Notes: a model not told the origin generated them from the sequence alone. A DNA stretch of 37,879 nucleotides from Patescibacteria group bacterium (GCA_016860785.1 BOKC01000006.1:1-37879); one strand, 5' to 3'. Shown: positions 8,344 through 16,926, numbered from the stretch's first letter. Program-made: numbers and translations.

Positions 8344-8359
8344 CCCAAACGCAAAAAAA

Positions 8360-8542
8360 TCAAGTGAGAAAGCTCAAGAGGACCGCCACAACGGTCAACA
8401 TAACCAACACAAAGACGAGGTTCTCGAACACATGCCCGTGTTTGTTTCTTTTGCCATCCTCTTTCATCACATCCCCCAATTCTTTTTGCAACATTTGCAA
8501 GTGCACACGCTCTCGCAAATTAACCAGTAGAAAATTTATCAA
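8360..8542 (-). CDS. Small single-pass membrane protein between rnpA and yidC
   Basis: A 60-residue ORF, positively charged for 40 residues with a single C-terminal hydrophobic helix (about residues 41-58, NLVFVLVMLTVVAVLLSF). It begins 10 bases after rnpA ends and is followed by a strong terminator, so it sits inside the transcript. In most bacteria this slot holds yidD, but no YidD motif is seen. Reality of the gene is supported by position and the tail-anchor-like helix, not by homology. Confidence 0.45.
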   Translation of the reverse strand: MINFLLVNLRERVHLQMLQKELGDVMKEDGKRNKHGHVFENLVFVLVMLTVVAVLLSFLT

Positions 8543-8552
8543 AATTTGTCTT

Positions 8553-8900
8553 TTACGTCAAAAGGCCGGCCTTTTTCATAACAAGCTGAATTTCTCTATT
8601 TATTTCTTGAAATTTTAAATTTAAAATTCCCGGCTTGAATACAAAAACCACCAAAAAACCGGGGGGTATTTTGTCCAAGACCTCTTTTACTGAAGAATAA
8701 CCCCATCGACGTAGTTTGTTTCTATCAACAGCATTTCCGGAGACCTTGGATGAGACTGAAAAAGAAAACCGGCTTTGTTTTTGCGCCAATTCTTTTGTTT
8801 CCAAGACTACAATAGTCAGGTTTTTGCTAGGAAAAAATTTTCCACTCTTAAAAATTTCCCGAAAATACTCTTTCCTGACCCTAAGAGAAGAGGGGAGCAT
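8553..8900 (-). CDS. rnpA: Ribonuclease P protein component
   Basis: A 115-residue RnpA. The N-terminal LRVRKEYFREIFKSGKFF helps bind pre-tRNA, and the RNR signature appears as VDRNKLRRWG (about residues 57-66). It forms RNase P with the RNA subunit, which is not in this window. The start is taken at the ATG at 8900 (MLPSSLRVR); a TTG at 8909 would add three residues. It follows rpmH by 17 bases in the classic rpmH-rnpA order. Confidence 0.88.
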   Translation of the reverse strand: MLPSSLRVRKEYFREIFKSGKFFPSKNLTIVVLETKELAQKQSRFSFSVSSKVSGNAVDRNKLRRWGYSSVKEVLDKIPPGFLVVFVFKPGILNLKFQEINREIQLVMKKAGLLT

Positions 8901-8917
8901 AAAAAACAAAAGTTGGG

Positions 8918-9052
8918 TTAGGCGGAGAGATTCTTTCTTCCTTTCCGCCTCCTTAATCTGATAGTGCGTCTCCCACTAGAAGTTTTCATCCTTCCTAGAA
9001 AGCCGTGGGTTCTAGATCTTTTTCGTATTTTTAGTTTGTTTGCTTTAGCCAT
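8918..9052 (-). CDS. rpmH: 50S ribosomal protein L34
   Basis: A 44-residue, highly basic protein. The signature KRSRTHGFLGRMKTSSGRR (about residues 11-29) and the ending RRRKGRKNLSA are diagnostic of L34. It is divergent from dnaA across a 104-base AT-rich spacer and leads the rpmH-rnpA operon, the usual arrangement at bacterial origins. Upstream on the minus strand are TATAAT-like boxes but no Shine-Dalgarno sequence. Confidence 0.95.
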   Translation of the reverse strand: MAKANKLKIRKRSRTHGFLGRMKTSSGRRTIRLRRRKGRKNLSA

Positions 9053-9131
9053 AAATTTTATTAACAACTTGTAAACATATTATAAACACAATTGGAGCTT
9101 TTTAACAAGTTTCAAAATCAAAATCAAAAGA

Positions 9132-9137
9132 TATAAT
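9132..9137 (+). promoter_or_regulatory. -10 box of dnaA (TATAAT)
   Basis: A perfect TATAAT lies 19 bases before the dnaA ATG in the AT-rich divergent rpmH-dnaA spacer, giving a leader of about 12 bases without a Shine-Dalgarno sequence. No good -35 box is visible. Confidence 0.5.
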
Positions 9138-9156
9138 TACTAACGCAAAACTAACT

Positions 9157-10518
9157 ATGGACGACAACAAAAAACTCTGGGAAAACGTCTTGGCCGAAAT
9201 AGAGATGAGTATCTCTCCTGCCAATTTTAATACCTGGTTTAAAGATACCTTAATATCAAAAAAGGATGGCGGGGTGGTTTTTTTGAGCGTACCGAATGCT
9301 TTTGTTAAGGAATGGCTTTCCTCAAAGCACCACAATTTCATACTAAAAACCATAAGAAAATTGTCTGACGATGTTCGAGCGCTTGAATACAACATCTCTC
9401 CGACCGACCCCAAAAAAAGAGGTGTTGAGTCACCCTCAAAACCCGTGTCTGTCAGGGGTATTGCAAACAAAGAACTTCCTCTCGGGGAGTTTCATATAAA
9501 CAGAGAGGACAATCTAAACCCAAAATACACCTTTGATTCTTTTGTCGTTGGTCCGTTTAACGAACTTGCTTTTGCCGCCTCCCAAGCAATTGTCAAACAG
9601 CCGGGTTTAGTTTACAACCCTCTTTTTATCTACGGCAACACGGGGGTCGGTAAAACCCACCTTATCCAAGCAATAGGGAACCAAATAAAAACTTCTTACC
9701 CGGAAAAAAGAGTTCATTATGCGACATCTGAAAAATTTGCTATGGATTACATAAATTCAGTGCAGACTAACAAGGTTAATAATTTTAAGGAAAAATACAG
9801 AAAATACGATGTTTTGATAATGGACGACATTCAGTTTCTTTCCAGCAAAGAAAAGACTCAAGAAGAGCTGTTCCATTTATTTAACAACATACACGATAGC
9901 AACAAACAGATAATATTTTCGTCAGACAAGCACCCGAATTTCATTCCTGATATGGAAGATAGATTAAAATCCAGATTTAGCGCTGGAATGATTGTAGATA
10001 TTCCTATTCCTGACCATGAGTCAAGAGCAGCGATACTTAAAACCAAGTCCAAAAGTCTCAATATTGAGCTCTCGCAAGAGATAATAGACTTCATCGCCTC
10101 AACCATCACTTCAAACGTTAGGGAACTTGAGGGAGCGTTAAACACGATCACCTGCCAACACCAAATTAAAAACAGGGAGTTAACTCTAAACGACGTAAAA
10201 AACCTTCTGCGCCACAGCTCTAAACCTAAAAAGACACTGTCGGTAAAAGAGGTTATTAAAATTGTTTCCGATTTTTATAATATGGAAGAAGGAACCATAT
10301 ACGAAAAAACCAGGAAAAAGGAGGTTATAAAACCAAGACAAATAATAATGTACCTCCTCAGGGAAGATTTTGGGATTTCCTACCCATCAATCGGTGAGAA
10401 GTTGGGCGGGCGCGATCACACAACCGTAATTCATTCTTGCGAGAAAATAAGAGGGGAGATAAAAAACGACAGCGTTTTATTTAAAGAAATAGAGCAACTA
10501 AGGTCGATTATTAGTTGA
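9157..10518 (+). CDS. dnaA: Chromosomal replication initiator DnaA
   Basis: A 453-residue DnaA. Domain I (about 1-85, with ISPANFNTWFKDT), a short linker, then the AAA+ domain: Walker A GNTGVGKTH at about 159-167, Walker B VLIMDDIQFL at about 219-228 and sensor/Arg-finger region EDRLKSRFSAGM at about 268-279. Domain IV ends with the DnaA-box-reading signature GGRDHTTVIHSCEKI at about 417-431. It binds origin DnaA boxes and opens DNA for replication. Followed by the origin-like spacer and dnaN. Confidence 0.97.
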   Translation: MDDNKKLWENVLAEIEMSISPANFNTWFKDTLISKKDGGVVFLSVPNAFVKEWLSSKHHNFILKTIRKLSDDVRALEYNISPTDPKKRGVESPSKPVSVRGIANKELPLGEFHINREDNLNPKYTFDSFVVGPFNELAFAASQAIVKQPGLVYNPLFIYGNTGVGKTHLIQAIGNQIKTSYPEKRVHYATSEKFAMDYINSVQTNKVNNFKEKYRKYDVLIMDDIQFLSSKEKTQEELFHLFNNIHDSNKQIIFSSDKHPNFIPDMEDRLKSRFSAGMIVDIPIPDHESRAAILKTKSKSLNIELSQEIIDFIASTITSNVRELEGALNTITCQHQIKNRELTLNDVKNLLRHSSKPKKTLSVKEVIKIVSDFYNMEEGTIYEKTRKKEVIKPRQIIMYLLREDFGISYPSIGEKLGGRDHTTVIHSCEKIRGEIKNDSVLFKEIEQLRSIIS

Positions 10519-10762
10519 AAAAATGATGTGGAAAAACAAAAGCAAACACGTGGATAAACGACTGATATCTCAAAGAATTTTAAGGACAGCGGTTTTTTAT
10601 AAACAACTTATTTGGAAGATCGCCTGACTTTTAAACAACATTTACACACTGACAAAAAATAAATAGGCCTAGAAATAAAGACAAAAAACACTTTTCCACT
10701 TATCAACAAAGATAATAATAAAAATAACAATAAATAATTAAGAAATAATATAGAAAAATAAA
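10519..10762 (+). other. Candidate replication origin (oriC) between dnaA and dnaN
   Basis: This 244-base AT-rich spacer holds DnaA-box-like sites: TGTGGAAAA at 10527-10535 (minus-strand TTTTCCACA), CGTGGATAA at 10549-10557 (TTATCCACG), and TTATCAACA at 10700-10708, each one base from TTATCCACA. An A/T run (AATAATAATAAAAATAAC) near 10711-10740 could be the unwinding element. Gene orientation flips at dnaA, as is usual at origins. No perfect box lies inside; one lies at 12385. GC skew across the genome would be the deciding test. Confidence 0.55.
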
Positions 10763-11863
10763 ATGAAACTAGAATGTTCAAAAGATAAATTATCAGAGGC
10801 GGTTTCCAAAGCTAGTCGGCTAGCGACAAATAGAAATCCAGGACTACCGATTTTGAGTTGTTTACTTTTGGAGAACAAGAATAATCGATTGACTATTAAG
10901 GCCACTAATCTTGAAATCGGGGTTTGTTTGGATGTTCCGGTAAAAACAGAAAAACCTGGCTCGGTGGCTGTCCCTGGGGAAATTTTAAATAATCTTTTGA
11001 CAAACTTGCCATCCGGCAAAAATATAAAAATTGAGGGCAGAGACGGAGAAATAGTGGTCGCAACTGAAAAAAACAGATCAGTTATAAAAACAAAAGATAT
11101 TAACGACTTCCCTTCGATTCCAGAGACAAAATCTGACGCCTTCTCAGTCTCAACCAAGGACTTTACTAACGGTTTAAAATCTGTTTGGTATAGCTCAACA
11201 CAGTCCTCCATAAAGCCAGAGTTGTCGAGTGTTTTTATCTACACCGACTCCGGTGAAATGGTTTTTGTGGCTACAGACTCTTTTCGTTTGGCGGAAAAAA
11301 GAATAAAAGTGAAGCAAAATAAGGATTTTGGAAATGTTCTCTTGCCTTATAAAAACGCTCTTGAGATTGTCAGGGTTTTGGAGGACGAGACAGGCGAAAC
11401 AAACATTTTTTTGGATAAAAATCAGATTTCTCTAAGCTCTGACGGAATTTATATCACCTCCCGTCTGGTTGATAGCTCTTTTCCGGATTACAAACAAATT
11501 ATTTCTAAGGAGTTTGAGACCGAAGCTGTAATTTTGCGTCAAGATTTAATTTCGGCACTAAAGTTGGCGAACGTCTGGTCTGACAAGCTCAATCAAATTA
11601 ACTTTTTAGTTTCTCCGGCAAAAAAGGATTTGGAGGTTCGGACGAGACACTCGGAGTTGGGAGAGAACAATTGTAAGTTGGACGCCGCTCTTTCTGGCAA
11701 GGAGTTGGATATAAGTTTTAACATAAAATATATTGCTGATTGTTTGAGCTCTATCTCTTCTGACAGCGTGTCAATTTCTTTAAATGATGTATCTAAACCG
11801 ATGGTTATACGCGGTGTAGGGGACAAGAGCTTCTTGTATCTGGTGATGCCTATGAATAGGTGA
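10763..11863 (+). CDS. dnaN: DNA polymerase III beta subunit (sliding clamp)
   Basis: A 366-residue clamp with three similar domains. Recognisable parts are the N-terminal MKLECSKDKLSEAVSKASRL, ATDSFRLAEKRI (about residues 170-181) and the C-terminal KPMVIRG...YLVMPMNR, which ends in the standard clamp motif. It encircles DNA and tethers polymerases. It follows the origin-like spacer and is followed by ruvC after 16 bases, likely one transcript. The start has no Shine-Dalgarno sequence. Confidence 0.96.
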   Translation: MKLECSKDKLSEAVSKASRLATNRNPGLPILSCLLLENKNNRLTIKATNLEIGVCLDVPVKTEKPGSVAVPGEILNNLLTNLPSGKNIKIEGRDGEIVVATEKNRSVIKTKDINDFPSIPETKSDAFSVSTKDFTNGLKSVWYSSTQSSIKPELSSVFIYTDSGEMVFVATDSFRLAEKRIKVKQNKDFGNVLLPYKNALEIVRVLEDETGETNIFLDKNQISLSSDGIYITSRLVDSSFPDYKQIISKEFETEAVILRQDLISALKLANVWSDKLNQINFLVSPAKKDLEVRTRHSELGENNCKLDAALSGKELDISFNIKYIADCLSSISSDSVSISLNDVSKPMVIRGVGDKSFLYLVMPMNR

Positions 11864-11879
11864 TTTCCTATTTTTTAAA

Positions 11880-12377
11880 ATGCAAAAAATAAGAATTCTG
11901 GCTGTTGACCCGGGCTATGAAAAACTAGGGATTGCTGTTTTGGAAAAAGTCCGTGGCGGGAAAGAAACACTTATTCATTCGGAGTGTTTCTTTACGAAAA
12001 AATCTGACAAGGAAAAGAGATGGCTTTTAATTGGCCAAAAAATTAAAAAAGTCTCAAAAGATTTTTCGCCAGACCTGCTGGCAATGGAAAATTTATTTTT
12101 TAATAAAAATCAAAAAACCGCTCTGCTTGTTTCGGAGGCGCGTGGAATTATTTTGTATGAAGCTATGCTTTTTGGAATGCAAACAAAACACTACTCCCCT
12201 CTTGAGGTAAAAATTGCGGTAACTGGCTACGGGCGAAGTGATAAGTCGCAGGTTGAAGAGATGGTTAAGAGACTTGTAAAAATAGAGAAAAAGGAGAAGT
12301 TGGAGGACGACGAATATGATGCAATCGCTGTTGGTCTTACCGCTTGCGCCTCGTTTAGGTTCTCTGATTTGGGGTAG
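11880..12377 (+). CDS. ruvC: Crossover junction endodeoxyribonuclease RuvC
   Basis: A 165-residue resolvase. Acidic catalytic residues are visible: D10 in ILAVDPGYEKLG, the Glu in LLAMENLFF (about 70) and the C-terminal DDEYDAIAVG cluster (about 142-151). It cuts Holliday junctions moved by RuvAB; ruvB and ruvA are elsewhere in this window, so the set is complete but scattered. Gene order dnaN-ruvC is unusual outside CPR-like genomes. Slightly shorter than most RuvC. Confidence 0.92.
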   Translation: MQKIRILAVDPGYEKLGIAVLEKVRGGKETLIHSECFFTKKSDKEKRWLLIGQKIKKVSKDFSPDLLAMENLFFNKNQKTALLVSEARGIILYEAMLFGMQTKHYSPLEVKIAVTGYGRSDKSQVEEMVKRLVKIEKKEKLEDDEYDAIAVGLTACASFRFSDLG

Positions 12378-12384
12378 CAGCTCG

Positions 12385-12393
12385 TTATCCACA
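12385..12393 (+). promoter_or_regulatory. Perfect DnaA box (TTATCCACA) downstream of ruvC
   Basis: TTATCCACA is the consensus DnaA binding site. It lies 7 bases after the ruvC stop and about 1.6 kb from the dnaA-dnaN spacer. It may be an outlying origin element or a titration or regulatory site, or a chance match. Confidence 0.5.
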
Positions 12394-12445
12394 GGCTCTA
12401 AAAATGACGTTTACAAAAAAAAATAAATCTGCTAAAAATGATTTA

Positions 12446-12463
12446 CCTTCGGATATACGAAGG
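12446..12463 (+). promoter_or_regulatory. Small palindrome CCTTCG-gatata-CGAAGG
   Basis: A 6-bp perfect inverted repeat with a 6-base spacer lies about 20 bases upstream of the promoter-like box of the small acidic ORF. It could be an operator or a stem-loop ending the dnaN-ruvC transcript; there is no U-run. Function unknown. Confidence 0.35.
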
Positions 12464-12480
12464 TGGTCGCCGACTTATCA

Positions 12481-12489
12481 TGTTAAATA
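12481..12489 (+). promoter_or_regulatory. Extended -10 (TGtTAAATA) before the acidic small ORF
   Basis: TGT-TAAATA ends 9 bases before the ATG at 12499, the same spacing as before many larger genes here. It suggests leaderless expression of the short acidic ORF. Confidence 0.4.
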
Positions 12490-12498
12490 ATCCAAAAC

Positions 12499-12585
12499 AT
12501 GGGAGACGAATTAAACGAAATGGAAGAAACCGAGGATACTGAAGATGATGATATTGGAGATGATGAAGACGAAGAGGAGATGTAG
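12499..12585 (+). CDS. Highly acidic 28-residue small protein
   Basis: A short ORF (28 codons and TAG) starting MGDELNEMEE and continuing almost wholly with D and E; only one basic-free polar core is present and there is no K or R. It has a promoter-like box at the leaderless spacing and a strong terminator 10 bases after the stop, so a complete minimal transcription unit is visible. I recognise no family. It might bind basic proteins or cations, but that is speculation. The reading frame could also be chance within a GA-rich stretch. Confidence 0.4.
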   Translation: MGDELNEMEETEDTEDDDIGDDEDEEEM

Positions 12586-12594
12586 ATACTAAAA

Positions 12595-12627
12595 CAAAAC
12601 CCCCGCGATGGGGATTTTGTTTTTTTG
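12595..12627 (+). terminator. Strong rho-independent terminator (bidirectional)
   Basis: CAAAAcCCCC-gcgat-GGGGaTTTTG forms a 9-bp stem with one mismatch, followed by TTTTTTTT on the plus strand; the minus strand reads TTTTGTTTT. It separates the small acidic ORF from the convergent tyrS. Confidence 0.85.
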
Positions 12628-12663
12628 GCAATTCAGAATGAAGTTTGGGTTCAGCAAGGTACT

Positions 12664-14070
12664 TTATTTTGGCTGAATTCGAACGAACCTTCTTTTTCCT
12701 ATTTTTATTGAGGTTTCTTCATAAATTTTAAATTCAGGGTCAGAAATTTTTTGTTCGCTACTAACTTCTTCAACAGCCCCTTCTTGTACCAATCTTCTGA
12801 AATCCGATTTTGATTTTACCAATCCTTCTTTTTTTAGAATTTCTGACAGTTTTTCTCCCTTTATAACCTCAACGGTTTTCATGTCCTCTGGCACTGATTT
12901 TTTTTGGAAAATTTTTAAAAAACTTTCTTCAGCTCTGTCAGCTTTATCTTGTCCGTGGTAAATCGCTGTGATTTCTTTTGCCAACCTTAATTTTAAGTCT
13001 CTCGGATTATTCTCTGGATCTTTAAGTTTTTTCTCAATTTCTTTTATTTCTTCCTCCGGGGTATAGGTGCAAAGAATAAAATATTGGGTTATCAAGTTGT
13101 CAGGTATGGACATAGTCTTCCCAAAAATTTCTTCTGGTGGCTCATTAATCCCAATGTAATTATCTAAGCTTTTGCTCATTTTTTCTTTACCACCTGTTCC
13201 TTCCAGAAGCTTAAAAGACAAGACAGATTGAGGTGAGAGTCCGGATATTCTCATCGTGTCGCGCCCATAAAGCATATTGAAAACCTGATCACTGCCTCCA
13301 ACCTCGAGGTCGCAGCTACCGTAGATTTGCGCGATGATTTGAGAGTCAATTCCCTGGAGGACCGGATACATTAATTCGTGCGCGTAAAGTTCTTGTCCCG
13401 ATTTAAGTCGCTCTTGGAACATATCTCTTTCAATTAGTTTGGCGTGGGTTGTTTTTTTCAAAAACCACAAAAAATTTTTTAAAGTTATTACCGCTACCTT
13501 TTTTTGTTCGGAAATTCCGATTTGCATTCTGGTCTTTTCAAATACAATTGCCTTGCCGACAAATGAGTTCGGGTTTATCGGCGCGCTGGTTTTCTCTCCT
13601 TTTTTGTCTATTTCTAAATTAACTTTGTAGTCTTCAGGCAAATTAAGGTCGGTAGGAGAAGTAAACCAATCCGAATTTCTTATCCAGGAAAAAGAGTCTT
13701 TATCTGTTCTTAAGATTTTTCCGGCCTGCTCTAAATAAGTTTTCATGTTAGCTTCCACCTCATTTTGTTCAATTTCCGGCCTAACTTTATTTCTTCCCGT
13801 TGGATCACCAATCAAGGAAGTGAAATCTCCAACCAAAAAAACAACCTTACAACCCCAATCCTGAAGTTGTCTTAGTTTCCTTAAGATAACAGCGTGCCCT
13901 AGATGAAGATCTGGGCGGGTTGGATCTACCCCCCACTTCACAATTAGTGGTTTTTGGTATTTTCCGGAAATTTTCTCCTTCAGTTTTTTTTGAAAAACAT
14001 CGTCTGGGTCAATAAACTGATAAACACCTCTTGAGAAAAAAGACGCTATTTCTTTAGGGTTTGGTTTCAT
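12664..14070 (-). CDS. tyrS: Tyrosyl-tRNA synthetase
   Basis: A 468-residue class I synthetase. HLGH (the HIGH motif) is at about residues 56-59 within KWGVDPTRPDLHLGH, and the KMSKS loop (GKEKMSKSLDN) at about 295-304. GSDQVFNMLYGRD lies between them. The C-terminal S4-like RNA-binding domain (about 405-468, KSDFRRLVQEGAV) is present. The KMSKS form matches the TyrRS subclass more like TyrZ than E. coli TyrS (KFGKT). It is divergent from the PBP gene across a short spacer holding both promoters. Confidence 0.93.
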   Translation of the reverse strand: MKPNPKEIASFFSRGVYQFIDPDDVFQKKLKEKISGKYQKPLIVKWGVDPTRPDLHLGHAVILRKLRQLQDWGCKVVFLVGDFTSLIGDPTGRNKVRPEIEQNEVEANMKTYLEQAGKILRTDKDSFSWIRNSDWFTSPTDLNLPEDYKVNLEIDKKGEKTSAPINPNSFVGKAIVFEKTRMQIGISEQKKVAVITLKNFLWFLKKTTHAKLIERDMFQERLKSGQELYAHELMYPVLQGIDSQIIAQIYGSCDLEVGGSDQVFNMLYGRDTMRISGLSPQSVLSFKLLEGTGGKEKMSKSLDNYIGINEPPEEIFGKTMSIPDNLITQYFILCTYTPEEEIKEIEKKLKDPENNPRDLKLRLAKEITAIYHGQDKADRAEESFLKIFQKKSVPEDMKTVEVIKGEKLSEILKKEGLVKSKSDFRRLVQEGAVEEVSSEQKISDPEFKIYEETSIKIGKRRFVRIQPK

Positions 14071-14105
14071 AATTTTGTATTAAATGTATCATATTTGCTG
14101 ATTCG

Positions 14106-14114
14106 TGGTAATAT
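14106..14114 (+). promoter_or_regulatory. Extended -10 (TGgTAATAT) of the PBP gene
   Basis: TGG-TAATAT ends 9 bases before a TTG codon at 14124 and 33 bases before the ATG at 14148, both in frame with the PBP. If the message is leaderless the TTG start would be used; otherwise a 27-base leader precedes the ATG. Confidence 0.45.
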
Positions 14115-14147
14115 TTTTATCTGTTGTTGTCTTATTTAAAAATCAAG

Positions 14148-16646
14148 ATGGAGTGGTTAAGGGGCGGGCTTAAAATTTTATTTTTATGGGTTCTAATTGC
14201 TGGGTTTTTAATCCTTGGGTCTTTGGCTGTTTGGATATCAACTTTCAAAATTCCCGATCTGCAGTCTTTTGATGAAAGAAAAGTTATTCAGTCTACAAAA
14301 ATATACGATCGGACCGGCGAGGTTTTACTTTTTGATATATCTCAAGATATTAAAAGAACAATTGTTCCACTTGAAGACATATCAGAGAATATTAAAATTG
14401 CGACCTTGGCCATAGAAGACGCCAATTTCTATAATCACAAAGGAATCCAGATTCGTTCAACCTTGCGCGCGGTTTTTGTTAACCTTGGCTCGCTTCAGTT
14501 TAGACAGGGTGGTTCAACTATTACCCAACAGGTTATAAAAAATTCCTTACTTACGACCGAGAAAAAAATTTCTAGAAAAATAAAAGAGTGGGTTCTGGCT
14601 GTTAAACTTGAAAACCTGCTTTCTAAAGACGAAATTTTGGCTTTGTATTTGAATGAAAGTCCTTACGGTGGAAATATTTACGGTGTAGAAGAGGCGTCCA
14701 ATGCTTTTTTTGGTAAAAAAGCAAAAGATGTAACCTTGGCGGAAGCCGCTTATCTTGCTGCTTTGCCGCAAGCCCCATCTTTTTACTCACCTTATCAAAA
14801 AGATAATCGAGAGAGACTGGAGGGTCGTAAGAATCTAGTGCTTACAGAAATGCTAAGGTACAACTTTATCACTAAAGATGAGTATCAAGATGCCGTTTCA
14901 GAAGAAGTAGAATTCAGACCTCGAGAGGATCGTGGTATAAAAGCCCCGCACTTTGTAATGTATGTAAAAGAGCTTCTTGAAAGCAAATATGGTCGGCAGG
15001 TTTTGGAAGGTGGCGGTCTAAAGGTCATAACGACTCTTGATTATGAAATGCAAAAGAAGGCCGAAGAGCTGGCTAAAGATTTTGCTTTAAGAAACAAAGA
15101 TAATTTTGATGCCGAAAACATCTCGTTAGTTGTTGTTGCACCAAAAACCGGAGAAATTTTAACTATGGTTGGTTCACGCGATTATTTTGACGAAGAGATT
15201 GATGGTAATTTTAATGTGGCAACAGCTTTCAGACAGCCGGGCTCGGCTTTTAAACCCTTTGCTTATGCCGCGGCTTTCAATAAGGGATATACACCAGAAA
15301 CTTCTTTGTTTGATTTGCCGACAGTGTTTACCACTGGCTGTTCTCCGCAAGGCGTTGGCGTAAATTGTTATATGCCTCAAAACTACGATAATGTTTTCCG
15401 CGGGCCGATTACTATGAGAGAGGCCCTAGCACAATCAGTCAATGTTCCTTCCGTTAAGACTCTCTATCTTGCTGGGCTCCAAGAAACACTAAATCTGGCA
15501 CGCGCCATGGGTATTAAAAATTTGGGAGATGCCAATAGATACGGATTGACCCTAGTTTTAGGTGGTGGCGAGGTCGCGCTTCTTGATCTGACAAGTGCTT
15601 ATGGGGTTTTTGCCAATGATGGGGTCCGCATCCCGCATTCGGTAATAATGGAAATTATGGATTCAAAGGGTAGTGTTTTAGAAAAGAATACTTTGGAGCC
15701 CAGAATAGTTTTATCTGAAGACACGGCTCGTAAAATTTCAGACATTCTTTCAGACAATTCAGCTCGTGCTCCGGCCTTTGGGCAAAACTCTCCACTCCAC
15801 TTTGCTAATCAGCAAGTAGCTGTTAAAACTGGAACGACCAATGATTATCGCGATGCTTGGATTGTTGGTTATACACCGAACCTAGCTGTTGGCGCTTGGG
15901 CTGGAAATAATGATAATTCTCCAATGAAAAAACAAATTGCAGGTTTTATTATCGCGCCCTTTTGGAGAGCGTTTATGGAAGAAGTTTTGCCAATGTTTCC
16001 GGCAGAGAAATTTTCCAGTCAATCTCTAGATGCTCCGTCTGAAACAGGAGATTTGAAACCTGTTTTAAGAGGTGTTTGGCAGGGTGGCGAATCTTTCTTT
16101 GTTGATAAAATTTCTGGCAAGCTGGCGACGGAGTTCACCCCAAAAGAAACTCTGGAAGAACTTGTTATTGGTGAAATCAGAACCATTCTTCATTGGCTGG
16201 ATAAAGACAATCCAAGAGGTGAGAGACCTATAAACCCGGCGCGTGATTCCCAATACCAACTCTGGGATTTTCCAGTTAGAGAATGGGTGGTAAGGCAGGG
16301 GATAAGAGAGCTGACTAAAGCTGATTTACCAACAGGGTTTGACGACGTTCATGTTCCGGAACGATTCCCAAGTATTAGCGTTAATGAGCCACTGTCAGGT
16401 CGCGAGTATCCGGCCAACCAAAAAATTAATGTTCGGACAAGTACCAATGGATTCTATCCAAGGAATAAAATTGAGTTTTTCTTAAACGATGGCTTTTTGG
16501 GAAGCGCTGACGCACCAAACTTTGCTTTCTCCTTTGTGCCACAAGAGGTTGGGGCGCCGTTTGGAGAAAATGTTTTGAGGGCGGTTGTTTACGACTCTGT
16601 TTTCAACAAGTCTGAAACAGAAATTTCTTTTTCTATCACGGACTAA
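14148..16646 (+). CDS. Class A penicillin-binding protein (PBP1A, transglycosylase/transpeptidase)
   Basis: An 832-residue bifunctional murein synthase (840 if it starts at the TTG at 14124). A single N-terminal membrane helix (about 9-32) is followed by the GT51 domain with IEDANFYNHKGI (catalytic Glu) and GGSTITQQ. The transpeptidase domain has SxxK in RQPGSAFKP (about residue 366), SVN in LAQSVNVPS and KTG in VAVKTGTTNDYRDAWIVGYTP (about 560). The C-terminal region (about 735-832) looks like a beta-sandwich domain. It polymerises and cross-links peptidoglycan outside the membrane. Together with the Mur ligase it shows that a wall is made. Confidence 0.94.
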   Translation: MEWLRGGLKILFLWVLIAGFLILGSLAVWISTFKIPDLQSFDERKVIQSTKIYDRTGEVLLFDISQDIKRTIVPLEDISENIKIATLAIEDANFYNHKGIQIRSTLRAVFVNLGSLQFRQGGSTITQQVIKNSLLTTEKKISRKIKEWVLAVKLENLLSKDEILALYLNESPYGGNIYGVEEASNAFFGKKAKDVTLAEAAYLAALPQAPSFYSPYQKDNRERLEGRKNLVLTEMLRYNFITKDEYQDAVSEEVEFRPREDRGIKAPHFVMYVKELLESKYGRQVLEGGGLKVITTLDYEMQKKAEELAKDFALRNKDNFDAENISLVVVAPKTGEILTMVGSRDYFDEEIDGNFNVATAFRQPGSAFKPFAYAAAFNKGYTPETSLFDLPTVFTTGCSPQGVGVNCYMPQNYDNVFRGPITMREALAQSVNVPSVKTLYLAGLQETLNLARAMGIKNLGDANRYGLTLVLGGGEVALLDLTSAYGVFANDGVRIPHSVIMEIMDSKGSVLEKNTLEPRIVLSEDTARKISDILSDNSARAPAFGQNSPLHFANQQVAVKTGTTNDYRDAWIVGYTPNLAVGAWAGNNDNSPMKKQIAGFIIAPFWRAFMEEVLPMFPAEKFSSQSLDAPSETGDLKPVLRGVWQGGESFFVDKISGKLATEFTPKETLEELVIGEIRTILHWLDKDNPRGERPINPARDSQYQLWDFPVREWVVRQGIRELTKADLPTGFDDVHVPERFPSISVNEPLSGREYPANQKINVRTSTNGFYPRNKIEFFLNDGFLGSADAPNFAFSFVPQEVGAPFGENVLRAVVYDSVFNKSETEISFSITD

Positions 16647-16656
16647 TTCTTGCTGA

Positions 16657-16926
16657 TTAGAACCTTATGTCTTTGAAATTTTTTCCACTTCTTTTTTCTA
16701 TTTCCAAAAGAATTTCTTTTTTTCTTAAAAAAACAGCATTTTTTTGTGAAGAGCTAAATTTTTCTGATTTCAAAGATATTATTTCGTTTTTAAATTCAAA
16801 ACTTTCAGTTTCTGTGGCAATTCCGGCAGCCGATTTGAAAGATTCAGAAATTATTTTTTTCAATTCACTGTCGTCCTTCACCAGAACCCTGAATTTTTTA
16901 AGAAAGTCTGATAAATTTTTCATCAA
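16657..16926 (-). CDS. DUF721/DciA-like small protein
   Basis: An 89-residue protein whose second half (NAVFLRKKEILLEIEKRSGK, then NFKDIRF) resembles the C-terminal part of DUF721/DciA proteins, which load the replicative helicase. The N-terminal half is helical and charged. It begins 20 bases after yebC ends, so the two are probably co-transcribed. A second Met follows immediately at residue 2. The family call is tentative; the ending pattern is the only strong cue. Confidence 0.5.
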   Translation of the reverse strand: MMKNLSDFLKKFRVLVKDDSELKKIISESFKSAAGIATETESFEFKNEIISLKSEKFSSSQKNAVFLRKKEILLEIEKRSGKNFKDIRF

